Source of the DNA: Ephydatia muelleri
Lineage: Eukaryota > Porifera > Demospongiae > Spongillida > Spongillidae
Assembly (NCBI GenBank): GCA_013339895.1
Contig: JABACO010000004.1
Coordinates: 12,200,813-12,264,812, forward strand
Reading direction: 5' to 3'
Length of the DNA stretch: 64,000 nucleotides
Shown: piece after piece, positions 12,001-24,900 of the stretch
How the letters are laid out: each line of letters starts with the position of its first letter
Numbering within the stretch: the first letter of the stretch is position 1
Made by a program: the position numbers and the translations under genes
The notes under the pieces: model-generated
What the model saw: the letters and a program-made list of their open reading frames with translations, nothing else
The model's database searches: none
Told to the model about the DNA's origin: nothing

Positions 12001-13685
12001 CGCTTTTGTATGTGAATTGCTTTATTGGGTCACACAGCAAATGAGCAGATGGAGCCCCACAGAGACCAGTTGTAGAAATGTAACAGAGTCTGTGGAAGCC
12101 TTTTAATGGCTAAAGGAAAGAAAAGGAGGACATTTGCTACCAATTTTTACAGTTCGTAGAATATCTTATTAGAAACTCTAGCATTGTATCAATGATTTCC
12201 CTGACATCGACCCTCTATCATTCTGCTCTTTGTGCAAGCAGAACTTGCTGCAGCTCAACAGCAATCATTGATTGGAAGGAACATGGATGCATGGTGTCGG
12301 AACATGCATATCAGTGTGGGCTTGTACTAAGCTGTGTTTTCTTTATGCACAGGGCATGTGATCCCAAATGATGCATCAAGTCAGCACCATGACATCGAAT
12401 AGGCCATCTAGCAACCACTCCCATTTAGCAGCTTCAGCAATCAAGTAGACCAATGTCTAATCTGTCTGGAGATCCTGTGCCAGCCACTGGAACTCCCATG
12501 CAGGGCTTTAGTGTGCACCACTTGTATGGAGGTGGTTTGAAGCCTTTGGTTGCAGTGCTTCATGGATGTCCCTTCATTGCCATCGTGCAAAAAAATGTTT
12601 TGCTGTATAAGCATCAGCTTTGAAAACCTTTACATACTATACGTGTACCTCTCGTATAAGCATAAAAATGTATGCTTCTTATACATGAATTCATACAGCT
12701 CACACTCTCATCCCCCGTTCAGATCACAACCACACAGTGGATAAACAGAAATATTTTGCCTGTATCGCTTAAAAACATACCAAATAATGGGACTTACTAC
12801 AAATCACTGTAAGGACATCACAAAGAGCGAAAATATTATTATACGAGACAACAAACGCAAAATAGTTTGAGTGCATCGATGTTCACAAGTGTTTGTGTTG
12901 TATAGGTTTTAGAATCAGCATGATTCAGCGAGTAATTAACTAGGTTCCAATGGTTGGTGAAGGTATTTAAAAGTTTATATATCGAACTAGCTGCATTGAG
13001 CAACGAATGTACAGTATGTTCATGTACAAGATGACGTCAGTTTTGACAACAAATCAACAAGCATCTTTAGTACCATCGAAATAATGATGTCATATATCAA
13101 GCATTATTGAAATACTAATGAAATTATCTTATTGACTTATTCCTTTGTGCTTAACTGACTCAGATAATAGCCTGATACCACAGTATGCCAAACGGCATGT
13201 TTCATGCTTTCCCTTCTTGATGCACTTACACTCAAATTCATTATTTCTTTCCTTTACATTGTACAGATAGCAAACGTAAACACATGCATTTTGAGGCAAG
13301 TAATGGCATGCATACAAATACTTATATCCTGATGTTTGCTATACAGAAATGCATTTTTACTTCATACATTTCAATGGATGCGTGAACAGTGAATCAACAG
13401 ATGTGGGCGATACCGCATCAGCATTCGTCATCGGTGTCCGAAATTTCTGGCAATGTCATGCCCATGTCCCATGGCCTGCATGGCCTACACTATATGCCTG
13501 TCTCATTTATAACTACCATTTTACCTGTTTACACAAGAATTTTATACTATGTTACTTTCTCCATACTGCTACACTCTTCCTAATGCTCTGCCATACTCCC
13601 CAAGCTCTTTAGGTATCCTAGAATTGAACCAACAGCACACACTTAGTCTTTTATTTTATTTTGCTATGAATTATAAATGTGTCAG
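9090..13685. other. Long region without a recognisable gene
   Basis: Open frames are all under 95 codons and unlike any family I know. At 9,920-9,940 the string GGCATTCAAAGAGTTAAG resembles the end motif of the 4.4 and 7.2 kb units. A segment at 11,204-11,275 has an inverted relative at 17,100-17,190. The composition is AT-rich with common TGCATGCA-like strings. I see no RNA gene. Confidence 0.5.
11204..11275 (+). repeat. Dispersed repeat, inverted partner at 17.1 kb
   Basis: The core GGGCATGGATGAGGTTACAT, continuing into GTATGCC, also occurs on the minus strand at about 17,120-17,150 with related flanks on both sides (a TCTGG step before it and a TCCAG step after it). The pair could be the inverted ends of a roughly 6 kb element or simply two copies of a repeat in opposite orientation. 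Confidence 0.6.
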
Positions 13686-13689
13686 GAAA

Positions 13690-14095
13690 GAGGCATGTAG
13701 TAGGGGTTGCATGGGCATGTAGTGAAGGCCATGGGACATGGGCATGTAGTGAAGGCCATGGAACATGGGCATGTAGTGAAGGACATGGGACATGAGCATG
13801 TAGTGAAGGACATGGGCATGTAGTGAAGGCCATGGGACATGGGCATGTGAGGCCATGGGACATGGGCATTTGAGGCCATGGGACATGGGCATGTAGTGGA
13901 GGCCATGGGACATGGGCATGTGAGGCCATGGGACATGGGCATTTGAGGCCATGGGACATGGGCATGTAGTGGAGGCCATGGGACATGGGCATGTAGTGGA
14001 GGCCATGGGACATGGGCATGTAGTGGAGTCCATCCAGGAAATGGATATGTATTGGAGGCCATAGGACATGGGCATGAAGTGGAGGCCATGCTGAA
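13690..14095. repeat. Minisatellite, 27 bp unit with 23 bp variants
   Basis: The basic unit reads CATGGGCATGTAGTGRAGGC followed by CATGGGA; shorter units lack the AGTG step. About 15 units are present. All three minus-strand frames stay open because of the repeat (CPCPMAS and relatives), so the predicted proteins are artefacts. Confidence 0.95.
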
Positions 14096-14233
14096 AGGTA
14101 CTTGTGGAGCACTTGATGCTGAATGTTTACTGCCTGAATGTTAACTTGTAATGTATTGTACAAGCATCATGTCTTAAATCATGATCACATAATCAAAACA
14201 GTTGTTCTTATCAACACAATTCTATGCCTGCTG

Positions 14234-14291
14234 TGTGTGTGTGTGTGTGCATGTGTGTGTGCATGTGTGTGTGTGTGTGTGTGTGTGTGTA
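14234..14291. repeat. (GT)n microsatellite
   Basis: About 58 bases of GT with two GCAT interruptions. Confidence 0.95.
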
Positions 14292-14299
14292 CAACACAT

Positions 14300-15550
14300 T
14301 CTTGCCAACACATGTGTTGTGAAAGTTAACAGAACCTGGATGCCAGCCCTGACATTGAAGAACTCTTTTCACTGATATCATGTGACACATAGGAACCTAT
14401 GAATATCTGGTTGAACTGCCACATTCACTCTTTCCACCCATTTCAAATTGGAGCATGACACAGCATGATTTACCTGTAGCATAGATGATACGCTCTCTCC
14501 TGGTGGTGCGTATCATGTAGCATGTATGTGAATTGGGTCAGGGGCTCCCCTCTTGTAACTGCCTCCCCAATGACCAATTTTGACTGACTTTGTTTGGGTG
14601 TAAGGCAACACAGGCTCAGGTGACCTATAATGTCCTCTATTGTAGTGAAGGGAAATAATTTAAAACCAGATTGTGTAGCCATGTCATGAATGCCACCCTT
14701 AGATAAAAGTGCGCATACGTGTATACATGTATCTTTTTTATTGCTACTCACCTTAAATTCTTGAAACATGTACGTATGTCACACAACTGTACGGTATACA
14801 ACGGAGAAGAGAAATGCAAGACAGAGGGGGGTAAAGTAAAGGATGGCCCAATGCCTCGGCCAGTGATCACGTGATTAGTGTGTTAGGCGCGTATGTGAAT
14901 GTAATCTAAGCATCGCATGGAGGAACCCAATCTCCCTACACGCTTAAAGTTATAACAACACAGAAGCTTGCAAACTATTTACTAGTACCTTATTTCTTTT
15001 TTAAAGCGTCATACCCCTCCCCCACATCACGTGCAATACTCTCCTCAGTAGTAGGACCACACCCTTTACATCCATAGTTTAACCCTGTCATGCCAAATTT
15101 ATGAAGCCCTAAACAAAGGAGCGCTCTAAATGAAGTCCACTTCATTGATACCACCATGCACATACAAAGGCAAGTCTTTTCAAACCAAACAATTTTAAAG
15201 TGATTTTGTTTAGGGAGTAAACAATGTTTAATGTTTTGATGAAGGGCGAATGGTTGTGCACCACCCCTTCCAGCTTTGATAGGGCATGGGAAGCATATAG
15301 TATGTTGAAAAGGGGGCTTTGTCTAGGGTTAGCAGGTCAAGCCTGCCTCTCTGTCTGCAACCCTCCCCTCTAAACAACCTATCCCCAAATTAGATTGTCT
15401 CTGTCTGGTTCCAGGTATTGTATGCATATATATAAATGGTGTTCTTGGGAAAGCAGCCATTCAGTCTCATAGCCTGCCTATTGACGACCTGAATATTGCT
15501 GACCCACCCACCACTCCGCTTGTGCATTGATTGTACCTTGCACACTGATT
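14300..15550. other. Non-coding region, nothing recognised
   Basis: The minus-strand frame at 14,470-14,769 (99 codons) shows no familiar motif and no coding bias that I can see. The rest holds only short frames. Confidence 0.45.
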
Positions 15551-15564
15551 TTCATGTCATACAT

Positions 15565-15830
15565 CAATGGCAGGCGGCACCCTTTGGGCTTCTACCCTGA
15601 CCAACCACGTCAAACCCATGATCGCATCATGGTGTGGCACACCTGGTTGCACCCAAGGCAAGCCAGCGCTACCTTGGTCCCAGGTCGGTCAGCGGGGAGG
15701 GCCTACCACTCACCATGACCACGTCATGGTAGTGGCACGTCTGGTCGCACCCAAGGCAAGCCAGCGCTACCTTGGTCCCAGATTTGGCCTGATGGGTACA
15801 CCCTGTCACCAGGTTGCCGCCTGACCCCTT
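15565..15830. repeat. GC-rich repeat with 98 bp internal duplication and short inverted ends
   Basis: The string GCACCCAAGGCAAGCCAGCG recurs at 15,649 and 15,747, a 98 bp step. The outer parts carry AGGCGGCACC on the left (about 15,571) and GGTTGCCGCCT on the right (about 15,812), which look like imperfect inverted ends. It stands out by its base composition from the AT-rich surroundings and may be a small non-autonomous element. I cannot name a family. Confidence 0.45.
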
Positions 15831-15839
15831 TTGGGCAAA

Positions 15840-16630
15840 ACTGTTATCCGTCAATTAGTATAGATGCATGACAGGGGTTGAGGGAACTCAGTTAGCGATA
15901 TGCTACAGCATTAGGGAGTACATGTATGCATTAGCACGGAATGAGCATTCATACAGCATTAACTCTGGACATAACAATAAGCATGCATCTAACAAAAAAC
16001 AAACAGACATATGCATGTTCCTAGTTCTTCCTTTAACCAAAGAGGTGTTAACAAGAGGACTGTCCTGTGTGTGTCACACAGAAATACATCCTCCTAGCCA
16101 TTAAAGAACAACAAAGTTCAATGAGCATACAGGTCCATATATTCCTATTTGCTATCGGTGCGCAGTCCTATGCCTTCCATGTACAGTCAGTGTAGGCTAC
16201 CACAACGCATTAATGTATTAATCAGTTGTGGTGGTGCCAAAGTGTGTGACATAACACCAGATTGCTTAATTATACCAGTTTGCATGCATGGCTTAACCAT
16301 ATCATCCTAGATTTTACTGTATTGTTCGAAGTATAAATATTTACAAACAGCAAATCTCTCGTGGCTACAACCAAATGCATTCGCCAGTACTAGATACTTG
16401 TCACGCTAATATTGGCCCGTCTGGGTGCAAAATAGAATCCTGCACTGCCGGACCAATTTTGCTGGCAAATCAGTCCGGTGAACCATAATTGGCCAACAAA
16501 ATGTGTCTGGCATTAACAAAATCGGTTCGCTTTATAGAACAAGTGTCTCTCGTTTAAAAAATCAAGCATCGCTATCGATTGGGCAAGTCAAGTGTAAATT
16601 CGAAACCTTAACGTAACATTTACACATTTG
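15840..16630. other. Non-coding, with a worn copy of the gene family's 3' flank
   Basis: Between about 16,240 and 16,400 the order of short strings (TGACATAACACCAGATT, AATTATACCA, GGCTACAACCAAATG) follows the sequence downstream of the beta-helix/TM gene tail at 2,870-3,005 and 53,490. No gene is seen. Confidence 0.45.
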
Positions 16631-16639
16631 CATCAAGTT

Positions 16640-17190
16640 GTGCACGTTCATGACAATTAACGAGACGCAAATCGTGGCTGATGACTTGGGTGACTCCAAG
16701 CACTTGGGAAAATAGTGATGAAAAGGTACCAGAGAGGCTGTCAAACTCATTGAAAATGCATATACATGTACGTGTTCTCAAGCTACATCAGATTCTGCTG
16801 TGTGACCAAATAATGCAAATTCACTCCGCATTATTCAAAATTAAAAACCCTGCTGTGTACGGTGAAACAAAGGTGTGGCTGCATCTGAATGGTGCTTCTG
16901 TATCAATTTACATGTATATTGTTGACGACCCAGCCTACTGACCTTTCTGTGAATTTGTCTTTGCTTGGTATTTTCACCTCAAAACTAATTAACTCTTTCG
17001 CCAGCCACATTGCGCCGCAGCTGCTATACAAAGTTCGTAGGCAACTGAACAACACACTGTTCAGGGGAAAAGCTTTCTTTGCTTGTCAAATTCGCAGGTA
17101 ATTATCTCTGGACACCCAAGGCATACATGTAACCTCATCCATGCCCAGTGGACATATTTTTGTTATGATCAGCCTGATTCTGGTCACCTC
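16640..17190 (+). repeat. Repeat piece related to the head of the integrase element at 60.6 kb
   Basis: The stretch from CATGACAATTAACGAG (16,649) through GTCAAACTCATTGAAAATGC parallels 60,606-60,718, which encodes the start of the integrase-like gene. Frames are broken. At 16,988 the string TTAACTCTTTCGCC parallels 60,421. The right end (17,100-17,190) carries the inverted partner of the 11.2 kb repeat. Confidence 0.5.
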
Positions 17191-17199
17191 TAACAACCC

Positions 17200-17760
17200 T
17201 CAATATTACTGCACTTTGGAGTAAAGAAGTATTATACACCAAACTACCTCCCTCTTCTATTTGATCTACACATGTGCACGCTTTGCTGCCTAGCCCTAGA
17301 TCCACTCTAGATGAAAATTAAAAGGAGGGGAGGAGGGGAGGGGGAGGGGGGGGGTCCATAAGGGTGATAGTGTGAAAATACTAGTTTTACTGCATGCAAT
17401 TCTCGCTTGAGCAAATTATGAATTATAATACATAAATGTGTGTATTGGCGGAAGATGTATGTGACAAACATCCATCAATCATATGGAAGAACTCCAAGTA
17501 CATTATCACTTTGTAACTCCCGACACAAGCCATAGTTGAATTAAGATTTATCACTTGCAAAGATAATTACAATCTATAGTCCAAGTTGTAATGAATATGC
17601 ATTGGTGCTAATTAGAAAACTGTTCCTGGCACGCAGATAAGTCTTTAAGTCTTTAATCGTCGAAGAATACTGATGCTTTTTCACAAACACAGGGTGTCAC
17701 TGGTAGAGTACAGATTACCCTCAATATGCATTTTTAATGTTAGAAAACATACTCTCAGTG
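17200..17760. other. Non-coding, with a G-rich tract
   Basis: A purine-rich, G-rich tract lies at 17,322-17,356. I see no gene. Confidence 0.5.
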
Positions 17761-17762
17761 GC

Positions 17763-20099
17763 TTATAAAATGAGCTTTGGATGGGGTGTTTGGTAGCTCT
17801 CCTGAATATTGATTCCACTTACACCCAATTCCTGTTCTAAGTATGATGGTGAGAGTATATAATCACCTCCAATATGTCTTTTCAGACTAGCTTCACCACG
17901 ATGACAGATGGAACAATTCCCATGCATTGCTCTTACTGCCTTTGTCTGTGTCTCTGAGAATCTCAATTTGAGATGTGCCAACAATTCATGAAGGAATGGA
18001 ATGGAAATTACTCTTTTTTAGTATATCTCAGGTTTGTCAGCAGGAATATTTGCCCTTTGTGTTTGTTATTTATGTTGTCATGGGATAGATGGTGCTGATG
18101 TATCAATGGTTTCACATAGGGATACTGCATCATCAAATAACTTTTTTGTGTTGCATTTCTATATCTGATGTAAAGTCTGTTCAACTGTGAACCACCTCTG
18201 CATATGCATTGCAAATGTCTTGCAAATGACTTTGTAATCAAACATCTAAACCTTTTGTATATCAAAGCCCATTCTTAGCAACAACAAAGGCCTTCAAAAT
18301 TTCAAATTGAGTAATAGCTGTCAAGAGTGATGCTGTTGTTCGAGCTCAGCTTGTCACTTAGGTGAAAGGTTAAAAAAAAAGACAAATTTCTTGCATAGTC
18401 CCATGATATTTATAATTGCTTGGACGCTATACACGCTGCAAAAATGCATAAGTTTAATGCATGAGCTGCGCAATGCAAGTATGCTGCCTTTGGGTGATTT
18501 AAGTCGCAACACCTTCATACTTCTCACCAATATTGCCTGCTCCATCATAGCTTTGTCCACGACAATATTGAACACCCAGTGCATACTTACTCAGAGCAGT
18601 GATTATTATTTTAGAAAGCGCTTCTCCTGTAGTGCCAAACTCGCATAACAGAAAGGAAATTAACTTATCTCTGACTACATATGTTTTATCGACAAATCTT
18701 AACACAAGAGAGAGTAGTTTTTGGTTTAAGGAATCTGCAGCCTCTTCAGCACAAACAGAAAAAAACTTAGCCTCTCGAACCTCCTCCAAAATTTTTTCTT
18801 GTATCCATTCTTCTACAGCACAAATAAGGTCATTCTGAATAATAGGTGACCAAATACTGGGCCTTATTTGGAGCAGACTTGATGTGTTCTTAATAAACAA
18901 CATCTCCAGCATCAGCCAGGAGTCTCAGTAATGCCAGAAAGTTTCCTGAATTTGTATCATGGGGATTGTCATCACCATACAAAAGAGTTTCATGATGACC
19001 TCTTAATGCAATGTTCTGCGTTCCACAAAAACTACAATCGTGAAGATTGACATTAGAACATCTCGGTTGTGTTTAAATTTAAGGGAAGCTTGTGTTTCTA
19101 ACTGCTGCTGCAAAAAGAGATGATGTTTTCTGTTATTGTCAGAAATGCAATAGTATCTTTCATTGATGTTACATGTGACTGCTGCAAAGAATGCTCCGGA
19201 AGAGTTTGTTTTGCATGTGTTATAGGTTAGTCATTGGATACATACAAGCTGACCAGCCCCACTTCTATTCTTAGAGAATAAGACCCAATTTGTGCAAAAA
19301 CGTTCTTCTAAAGACCTGGAATATGACAACCATGGAAACTCTTGTCACAAAATATGTTTAAAACTCTTCCATTTCCATATTCCAATTTTGATGGAAACTT
19401 GTAGTTAGAAGCTGGTCTAAAGGAGTGTTTCAATAGCCAGATTTTGTTTTCATGGGTGAGATGTTGAATATCTTCTGCAGTTTGTCCATCACTACTTTTT
19501 CCCTAATGTCCAATCTGTCATCAGATGGTATGTTACTAGTTGTGCTTGTCACATCAAAAGACGATTCTGTTGTAAAAAAAATAGTTGCACTGGCACTGGA
19601 TTAACTACTCAACAGAACAGTCCTCACTGTCAACAGCTGTATCTATTCTGTCCTTTGTCTCCTTGTTAAATGATATTCAAGGTGTAGAAACATTAAAGGA
19701 TGATGATTCTGAAGCATAGAGATATTTTTCATGATCAACTGGGATCAAATTTAGCCAGTTAATAGAACCATCATCCTTGCCCATCACTTAATTTCTCAAG
19801 GGCATCTTTTCTGGTGCTGTTAATGCCATTTCTTCATAACCTTCATGAGGCTTGTCATTTCTTCATAACCTTCATGAGGCTGAGCATTCAAAGCTTCAAC
19901 CAAATCAGTGTGTAGTGTTTCAATGTTAGAAGCACATGGTTCACATTTAGACAGCTGATCGTGAAAACGTGCACGTTCGACCACGTATATCGTTCTTGTC
20001 TTTTGAAGCGGAAGAATGGTGATCGGTACAACTGCTCGTTGAGAAAATTAATAAACCCCGTGTTTTTTTTAATGACTCTTGCTTGAATAATTTTGCCAT
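17763..20099 (-). pseudogene. hAT-superfamily transposase, ZMYM1/DUF4371-like, degenerate
   Basis: The minus strand reads as a decayed transposase of the ZMYM1-like group. From its 5' end: MAKLFKQESLKK near 20,099; a TTF-like stretch FPWLSYSRSLEERFC (about 19,320); SGNFLALLRLLADAGDVV (about 18,950-18,900); and the hallmark YCRGQSYDGAGNIGEKYEGV (about 18,560-18,500), which lies in the RNase H-like catalytic region (family form C-x-GQ-x-YDGA-x-N-M). A Cys/His-rich part and a 3' segment FLHELLAHLKLRFSETQTKA follow at about 17,990. Several stops and frame changes separate these pieces. The family makes a DDE transposase that moves elements with 8 bp target duplications; I could not find the terminal repeats. 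Confidence 0.8.
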
Positions 20100-20209
20100 G
20101 CTATATGCCATAAATGTGTAAAATGCTAATAGCACATTAATGCTGCTCGTTGATTGTAATAATTAATTATCCTTGGATCCAGTCATTCGTCAGATTAAAA
20201 GGGCCGGGG

Positions 20210-20238
20210 AGGGGGGGGGGGGGGGGGGAAGGGGAGGG
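20210..20238. repeat. G-rich homopolymer tract
   Basis: A run of about 18 G, followed by AAGGGGAGGGGG. A second run of about 19 G sits at 20,812-20,830. Both are open to length errors. Confidence 0.85.
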
Positions 20239-20239
20239 G

Positions 20240-22135
20240 GTTCAGGGCAACGCGGAAACATGGCTGGATACATCACTGCATTAGCATCAGAGTATGGATG
20301 CCGGATGGTGCGATCGAGCGTCGGTTTTGTAACGCCCGAGCCAACGTGCAAGCAGTGATTTCTTGTGCTCCAGACACCGTGTAGTGAAGGGGATTGGAAA
20401 CGCGTCATGTGAAGGCACGAATGTACGTGAGCACTCGATCCGCGACACGGTTAAAACCTGATAAATGAACGGAGGTCACTCGAAACGAGAAAACCGTTGC
20501 AGCAGTTTTCATAGCTAGGGTAGATTAAAGTATTTTCGCCAGAAGTGTTCACTTCAAACGCGGCGGCGGACAATACCGAACGTTGCATCTCGCGGAACTA
20601 AATGCATAATGACGTTACAGTAATCTCTGGCGTACTTTGCCACATAATAATGCTCGAGGGGGGTGGGGGTGCAAGAAATATTCAAACACAGATTACCCAC
20701 CACCGCCCCTTTCTCACCCACGTGAAACCACAAATAGCACTGAAAGAAACCACGTTACAATGAATAGATAATGCCTTTTCACAACATTAGCTAGCAACAA
20801 CTCTGCTCCAGGGGGGGGGGGGGGGGGGGGTTTGCGGTTGGCAGCATCATCTATCAACCTGGTGTGGTCTATCTTTAGCCTCTTCTCCTGCTCCTAGCTG
20901 TATACTCCTTGCCCAGTACTCCTAGATACTCCTCTTTATGGATGGCATACTTTGCAACCTCCTCCTCTGTCAATTTTTGACCTGGGTGAATAGACTGCAT
21001 GTGGTCTAAATAGTGGTACTCCACACAAGATGGCGTACAGTCCCTGTTGTGCTCAGGCATATTTGACATGGCACAGGTCTGTTGGTGCATGGATTGAGCC
21101 CAACTGAACCTTTTTTCACAGCTCTATATGACATCTTATAGGCAAATGGACAGTTGGACTCCACCAGCATAATGTTATAATTTGCATAGGATGACGACAG
21201 GTTAGATGTACAGCTGTAGGGTATTATATAAATGTACTCATCAGATTGTGATTTTATTGAAATGTGCTAAATGGGATAAAGTATGCCATGAATTATAAAT
21301 GAGATTTGAAGATATCAAAAATCTTCATAGTGTAAATCAGACCAAAAAAAAAACACTAATGATAGCCCTAATTATTTAATGCTATTGTGCTTGGTAAGTT
21401 CTGAGAAAATGATTTGTTGGACTGGGATACCTCTTTGAAGGCTAGCAGCCATTTTGGTTGCCTTCTCAACCGTTTTGTTAGGCGTAGTGTTGTGGTCTTA
21501 CTCAAGTGCTATAACAGAGAATTCATAAGGTGTACAAATGGCAACTTAACTATCTAAACAAGACAGTAGCTGCTAGCTATAAAGCTTGGCTGGCTTCATC
21601 CATTTTCTTCTTGCCAGTGTCATTAGTATGCGTTAGCACATCTACATCCAGTACATCATCATGTGCTGGGTAGGCAATGACTTTGCTGATTTATTTGGGT
21701 GGGTGATAGCACGTCCTAACTCAATTGCATTGACCACACAGCCAAGCCAGCATAATCCATCATGCGCAACAGTGACCTACCCATTGATAGCACTAACTGG
21801 TAGGGATGGAACATGACCTGCCAATGCCATTCCTGGAATACTCATTGCTTGAGAATGTATTTACTTTAACAGTGCTGGTAGTAACTGGCACAAAGATGTG
21901 GAGTTTTATTTAGTTCCAGGCACAGTTCTACTCCATTTCAGCCACTCATCTAGTAAGTTGACTTTATTTATCATGCTCATCTTGTGTTACAAATGAAGAC
22001 ATCTCTTTGATCTGGCTCACTGCAAGCATGTATAACTTGGCATGCAGTGTGTATATTTGGTCGGGATATGGCTGCTGGAGGCTGGCTCCAGAGGCAACTG
22101 CATCGCTTTGAGGTGCTTTTGAGCTGCACCACCTT
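20240..22135. other. Region without a recognisable gene
   Basis: The minus-strand frame at 20,875-21,090 (71 codons, ending EEYLGVLGKEYTARSRRRG) could be a gene fragment, but it carries no family motif that I know. The rest is AT-rich and non-coding as far as I can see. Confidence 0.4.
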
Positions 22136-22139
22136 CTGC

Positions 22140-23290
22140 TATTTGCATCACAAAGTGCACATTTCAGAACAACAGTGCTACTGGTGGTGGAGTTGTGTCT
22201 TCTTTAGTTGGAGTGTTGAGCAATATTTTGAACAGTAATGCTGATACGGAGCTGAATGGATCTGGTTAACATAACAAACTACTCATTTCAGAACAACAGT
22301 GCTTCTGTTGAAGTCCTGAGCTATTAATCGGGTCAACGTTAATTAATAGCTCCACATTCACAAATAACACTGCGGTTGGAGGAACAGCAGACTATGCCAT
22401 TATAGTTATGCTAAAAAAACAGGGGGAGTGAATGGAGGGTCCATACGTCTTTCGAACAATTCGCCATTGCACTTCTATGAGACGAGTGTAGTAGAATGCA
22501 GCAACTGAATTTGATGGCTCTATCTACATGATGGGACCAAGAAATGCTCAAACAGCCTTAAGTGTAAAATACACTTGATTAACGAACTACAGCTCTGATG
22601 ATTGTGAATTTGATACTAACATGTTCACCCTCACCATCACTGGTAAATATGTGCAGCAAGGTGGTCATTCTGTATATGCCGCACCCATTTATAACTGCAT
22701 TAAATATATTGAAGTTCAAAGAACTGGCAACCTCACTACTGAGTCTGGCTAATGTAAAACCCTAACTAGTAATTCACCACTAATTCATTACCAGAACTGC
22801 AGAAGACATCAGCGATATCCAAGTACTCTATTTTCCAAAGTATGTGCACCTGTGTGACAGTAAGGATACTAACATGTACAATCTTATCAATCAGTTTCAA
22901 GGAAAGGTTATCCTGGTAGGACTCTGACAGAAAGCTCAGTGGATAGGAACAGTATGTGGTACGGTGGAGTACCAAATCTATGGACCAGAAATGGCTTCAC
23001 TTAAACTGCTTCTGTCTAACTATCCCAATAATTTTCCAGCAGTAGTTGAGGTCACACTGTTACCATGGGAGCCAGGGTTCACACTGATATCAAATTCATC
23101 TACTGGTGTGATGGAGTGTAACTTTTCAGAGTTTCTCACATCATTTGGAGTGGTCTGTGATGCATCAGATGGTACTGTGACAAGAAATAAAATTAACTGG
23201 GTTGGTGTGTACAATAGCTCACTTCCAGCACTGTCCCACTGAATACTGCAATAGTGCCATAGATAAGATGTCTTATGTTTGTAGCTGTCT
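22140..23290 (+). pseudogene. Decayed plus-strand copy of the beta-helix/TM gene (ectodomain)
   Basis: The sequence follows residues of about 460 to 960 of the intact 1,446-residue protein. Readable pieces are FQNNSATGGGVVSS (22,160), the PKYVHLCDSKDTNMYN stretch (22,840-22,880) and a 90-codon frame with MEYQIYGPEMASLKLLLSNY (22,964-23,242) that ends near NKINWVGVYNSSLPAL. Multiple stops, frameshifts and internal deletions separate them, and both the signal region and the membrane part are absent. It lies in the opposite orientation to the other copies, so it moved by more than local tandem duplication. Confidence 0.8.
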
Positions 23291-23299
23291 TGGTAAAAG

Positions 23300-23900
23300 T
23301 AGTATGATGTTTGGATCTTGGGTTCTTTGTAGGGCTTGGAACACAGCTGACATGTGATGTGTAGATGACCACTATTTTGATACAAATGATTGAAGCGTGA
23401 AAATGATTACACACCTGAAAACAATCAAATTAATGGTCTAGCCACTGAATATGGATTGCTACATGAATAAGTCGGAGTTTCTATTTAACGGGAACCCTCA
23501 CTAAAATTGATCTGTTCTGATTGTTTTTGTTTGTTTAATTCGGCTTGCATTATAACATGCACATCTTCAATTAAGTGCCTCAATGGTCTGTTGCCCACAT
23601 ATCTATGTACCTATCCCTCTAATCAGACTTGGAACAACTCAAACCGACCCGCTATTAAAGGTTTAACCATGATGGATGAATTTTTAGGTCAGAACTATTA
23701 CTAATACAAACTTCTCATGGCGACTGTACCCATAGGACGATCGTTACCTTGGAGATTTAGCGTTTTTGTGTAAGGGAAAGGTGGTCGTCTCTTAGCCCTA
23801 GTGTAATCTCTAAAACCTTTACGCTAAACAAAAGGTTACTTAATTTGTGGCAGTCGATGAAAGCTGAGGGTGGAAAATTTATACATTGGGTGATGTAATC
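23300..23900. other. Non-coding, nothing recognised
   Basis: Short frames only; it ends at the assembly gap. Confidence 0.45.
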
Positions 23901-24000
23901 NNNNNNNNNNNNNNNNNNNNNNNNNNNNNNNNNNNNNNNNNNNNNNNNNNNNNNNNNNNNNNNNNNNNNNNNNNNNNNNNNNNNNNNNNNNNNNNNNNNN
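23901..24000. other. Assembly gap of 100 N
   Basis: Exactly 100 N, the usual placeholder for a gap of unknown length. Sequence on the two sides should not be read as contiguous. Confidence 0.99.
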
Positions 24001-24617
24001 AGCTCTATGTCATATACTCCCAAAGAATTGGTTCTCAGCCCCCATAGGATTGGTGTCCCGTACCACTGTATGCATGTGGCAAAGTATATCACTGTATTCA
24101 CCACAGCACTGGGCCCATGGTACAATTTAAAAAAAAGTGTGTGTGTGTGTGTGGGGGGGGGGGGGGTGGCTGATATCTTTTGAGCAAAATGAATAATTAA
24201 GTCTACATGTAGAGATGCACGAATTTATTTTTAATCATGATGCGTATGATGTTGTCATTGAAAAGTTGTTGTCGGCTATCATTCCTTGATGAGATTTACA
24301 CAGTGGTGTGTGTGTGGAGGGTCAACGTGCATAAGACTTTTAAGTTCTTACACACTCACATCCATCTTTTTGTAGTTAAGTACAATTGTGTAATAAAGAT
24401 TTCCTGTTTGGCAAAATCCTTGATCCTTGAACAACTTCTTATCATTCTTTATGCCTCCACTACTCAGCTAGGTGGCTTGTGTACCAGTTGCAGAGACTTG
24501 AGTCTCTCTTTGCCCATACAATATTTAGCTCACACAGAGTACATGAACATGCCCTCATGTTGGTTCACACACCCTGATGCATGTGTATATGTTGTGCAAA
24601 TGTGTCTGTACATCCTG

Positions 24618-24707
<90 letters not shown>

Positions 24708-24900
24708 AATCTCTGTGTGTTTCCTCTGTATTGTTGCAAGCAGACGTATACTCCTCCCAACGCCATATGCTCCGCCATGCATATTCTCATTTATTCAATA
24801 AATATTGGTGCAGCGTCCGTTGTGCACACCACCTGCACTAGTTCACATTCGGTACACGAAGTACACTGTACAACACATACTGCCAGCACGTGAGCAGGGG
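24001..24900 (+). repeat. Partial copy of the CA-rich dispersed repeat
   Basis: Two parts parallel the repeat at 62.7-63.95 kb: the strings TAATAAAGATTTCCTGTTTG (24,391; compare 62,962) and TTTCCTCTGTATTGTTG (24,720; compare 63,408), with a CA array between. The 24,000-24,110 part (CCCATAGGATTGGTGTCCC) matches the far end of the 63 kb copy, so the order is rearranged around the gap. The 218-codon frame over this region is a CA-repeat artefact. Confidence 0.65.
24619..24706. repeat. (CA)n microsatellite
   Basis: About 88 bases of uninterrupted CA inside the dispersed repeat. Confidence 0.98.

Noticed and set aside
13651..14163. 170-codon Cys/Pro/Met-rich frame
   Set aside because: Translation of the 27 bp minisatellite; all minus-strand frames are open.
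14470..14769. 99-codon minus-strand frame
   Set aside because: No family motif, no splice context and no copy elsewhere in the window.
20875..21090. 71-codon minus-strand frame with a charged C-terminus
   Set aside because: Looks mildly protein-like but nothing supports a gene call.
23757..24125. Open frame reading through the N gap
   Set aside because: The gap has unknown length, so the frame has no meaning.
24237..24893. 218-codon open frame
   Set aside because: A third of it is the CA array and the rest lies in a dispersed repeat.
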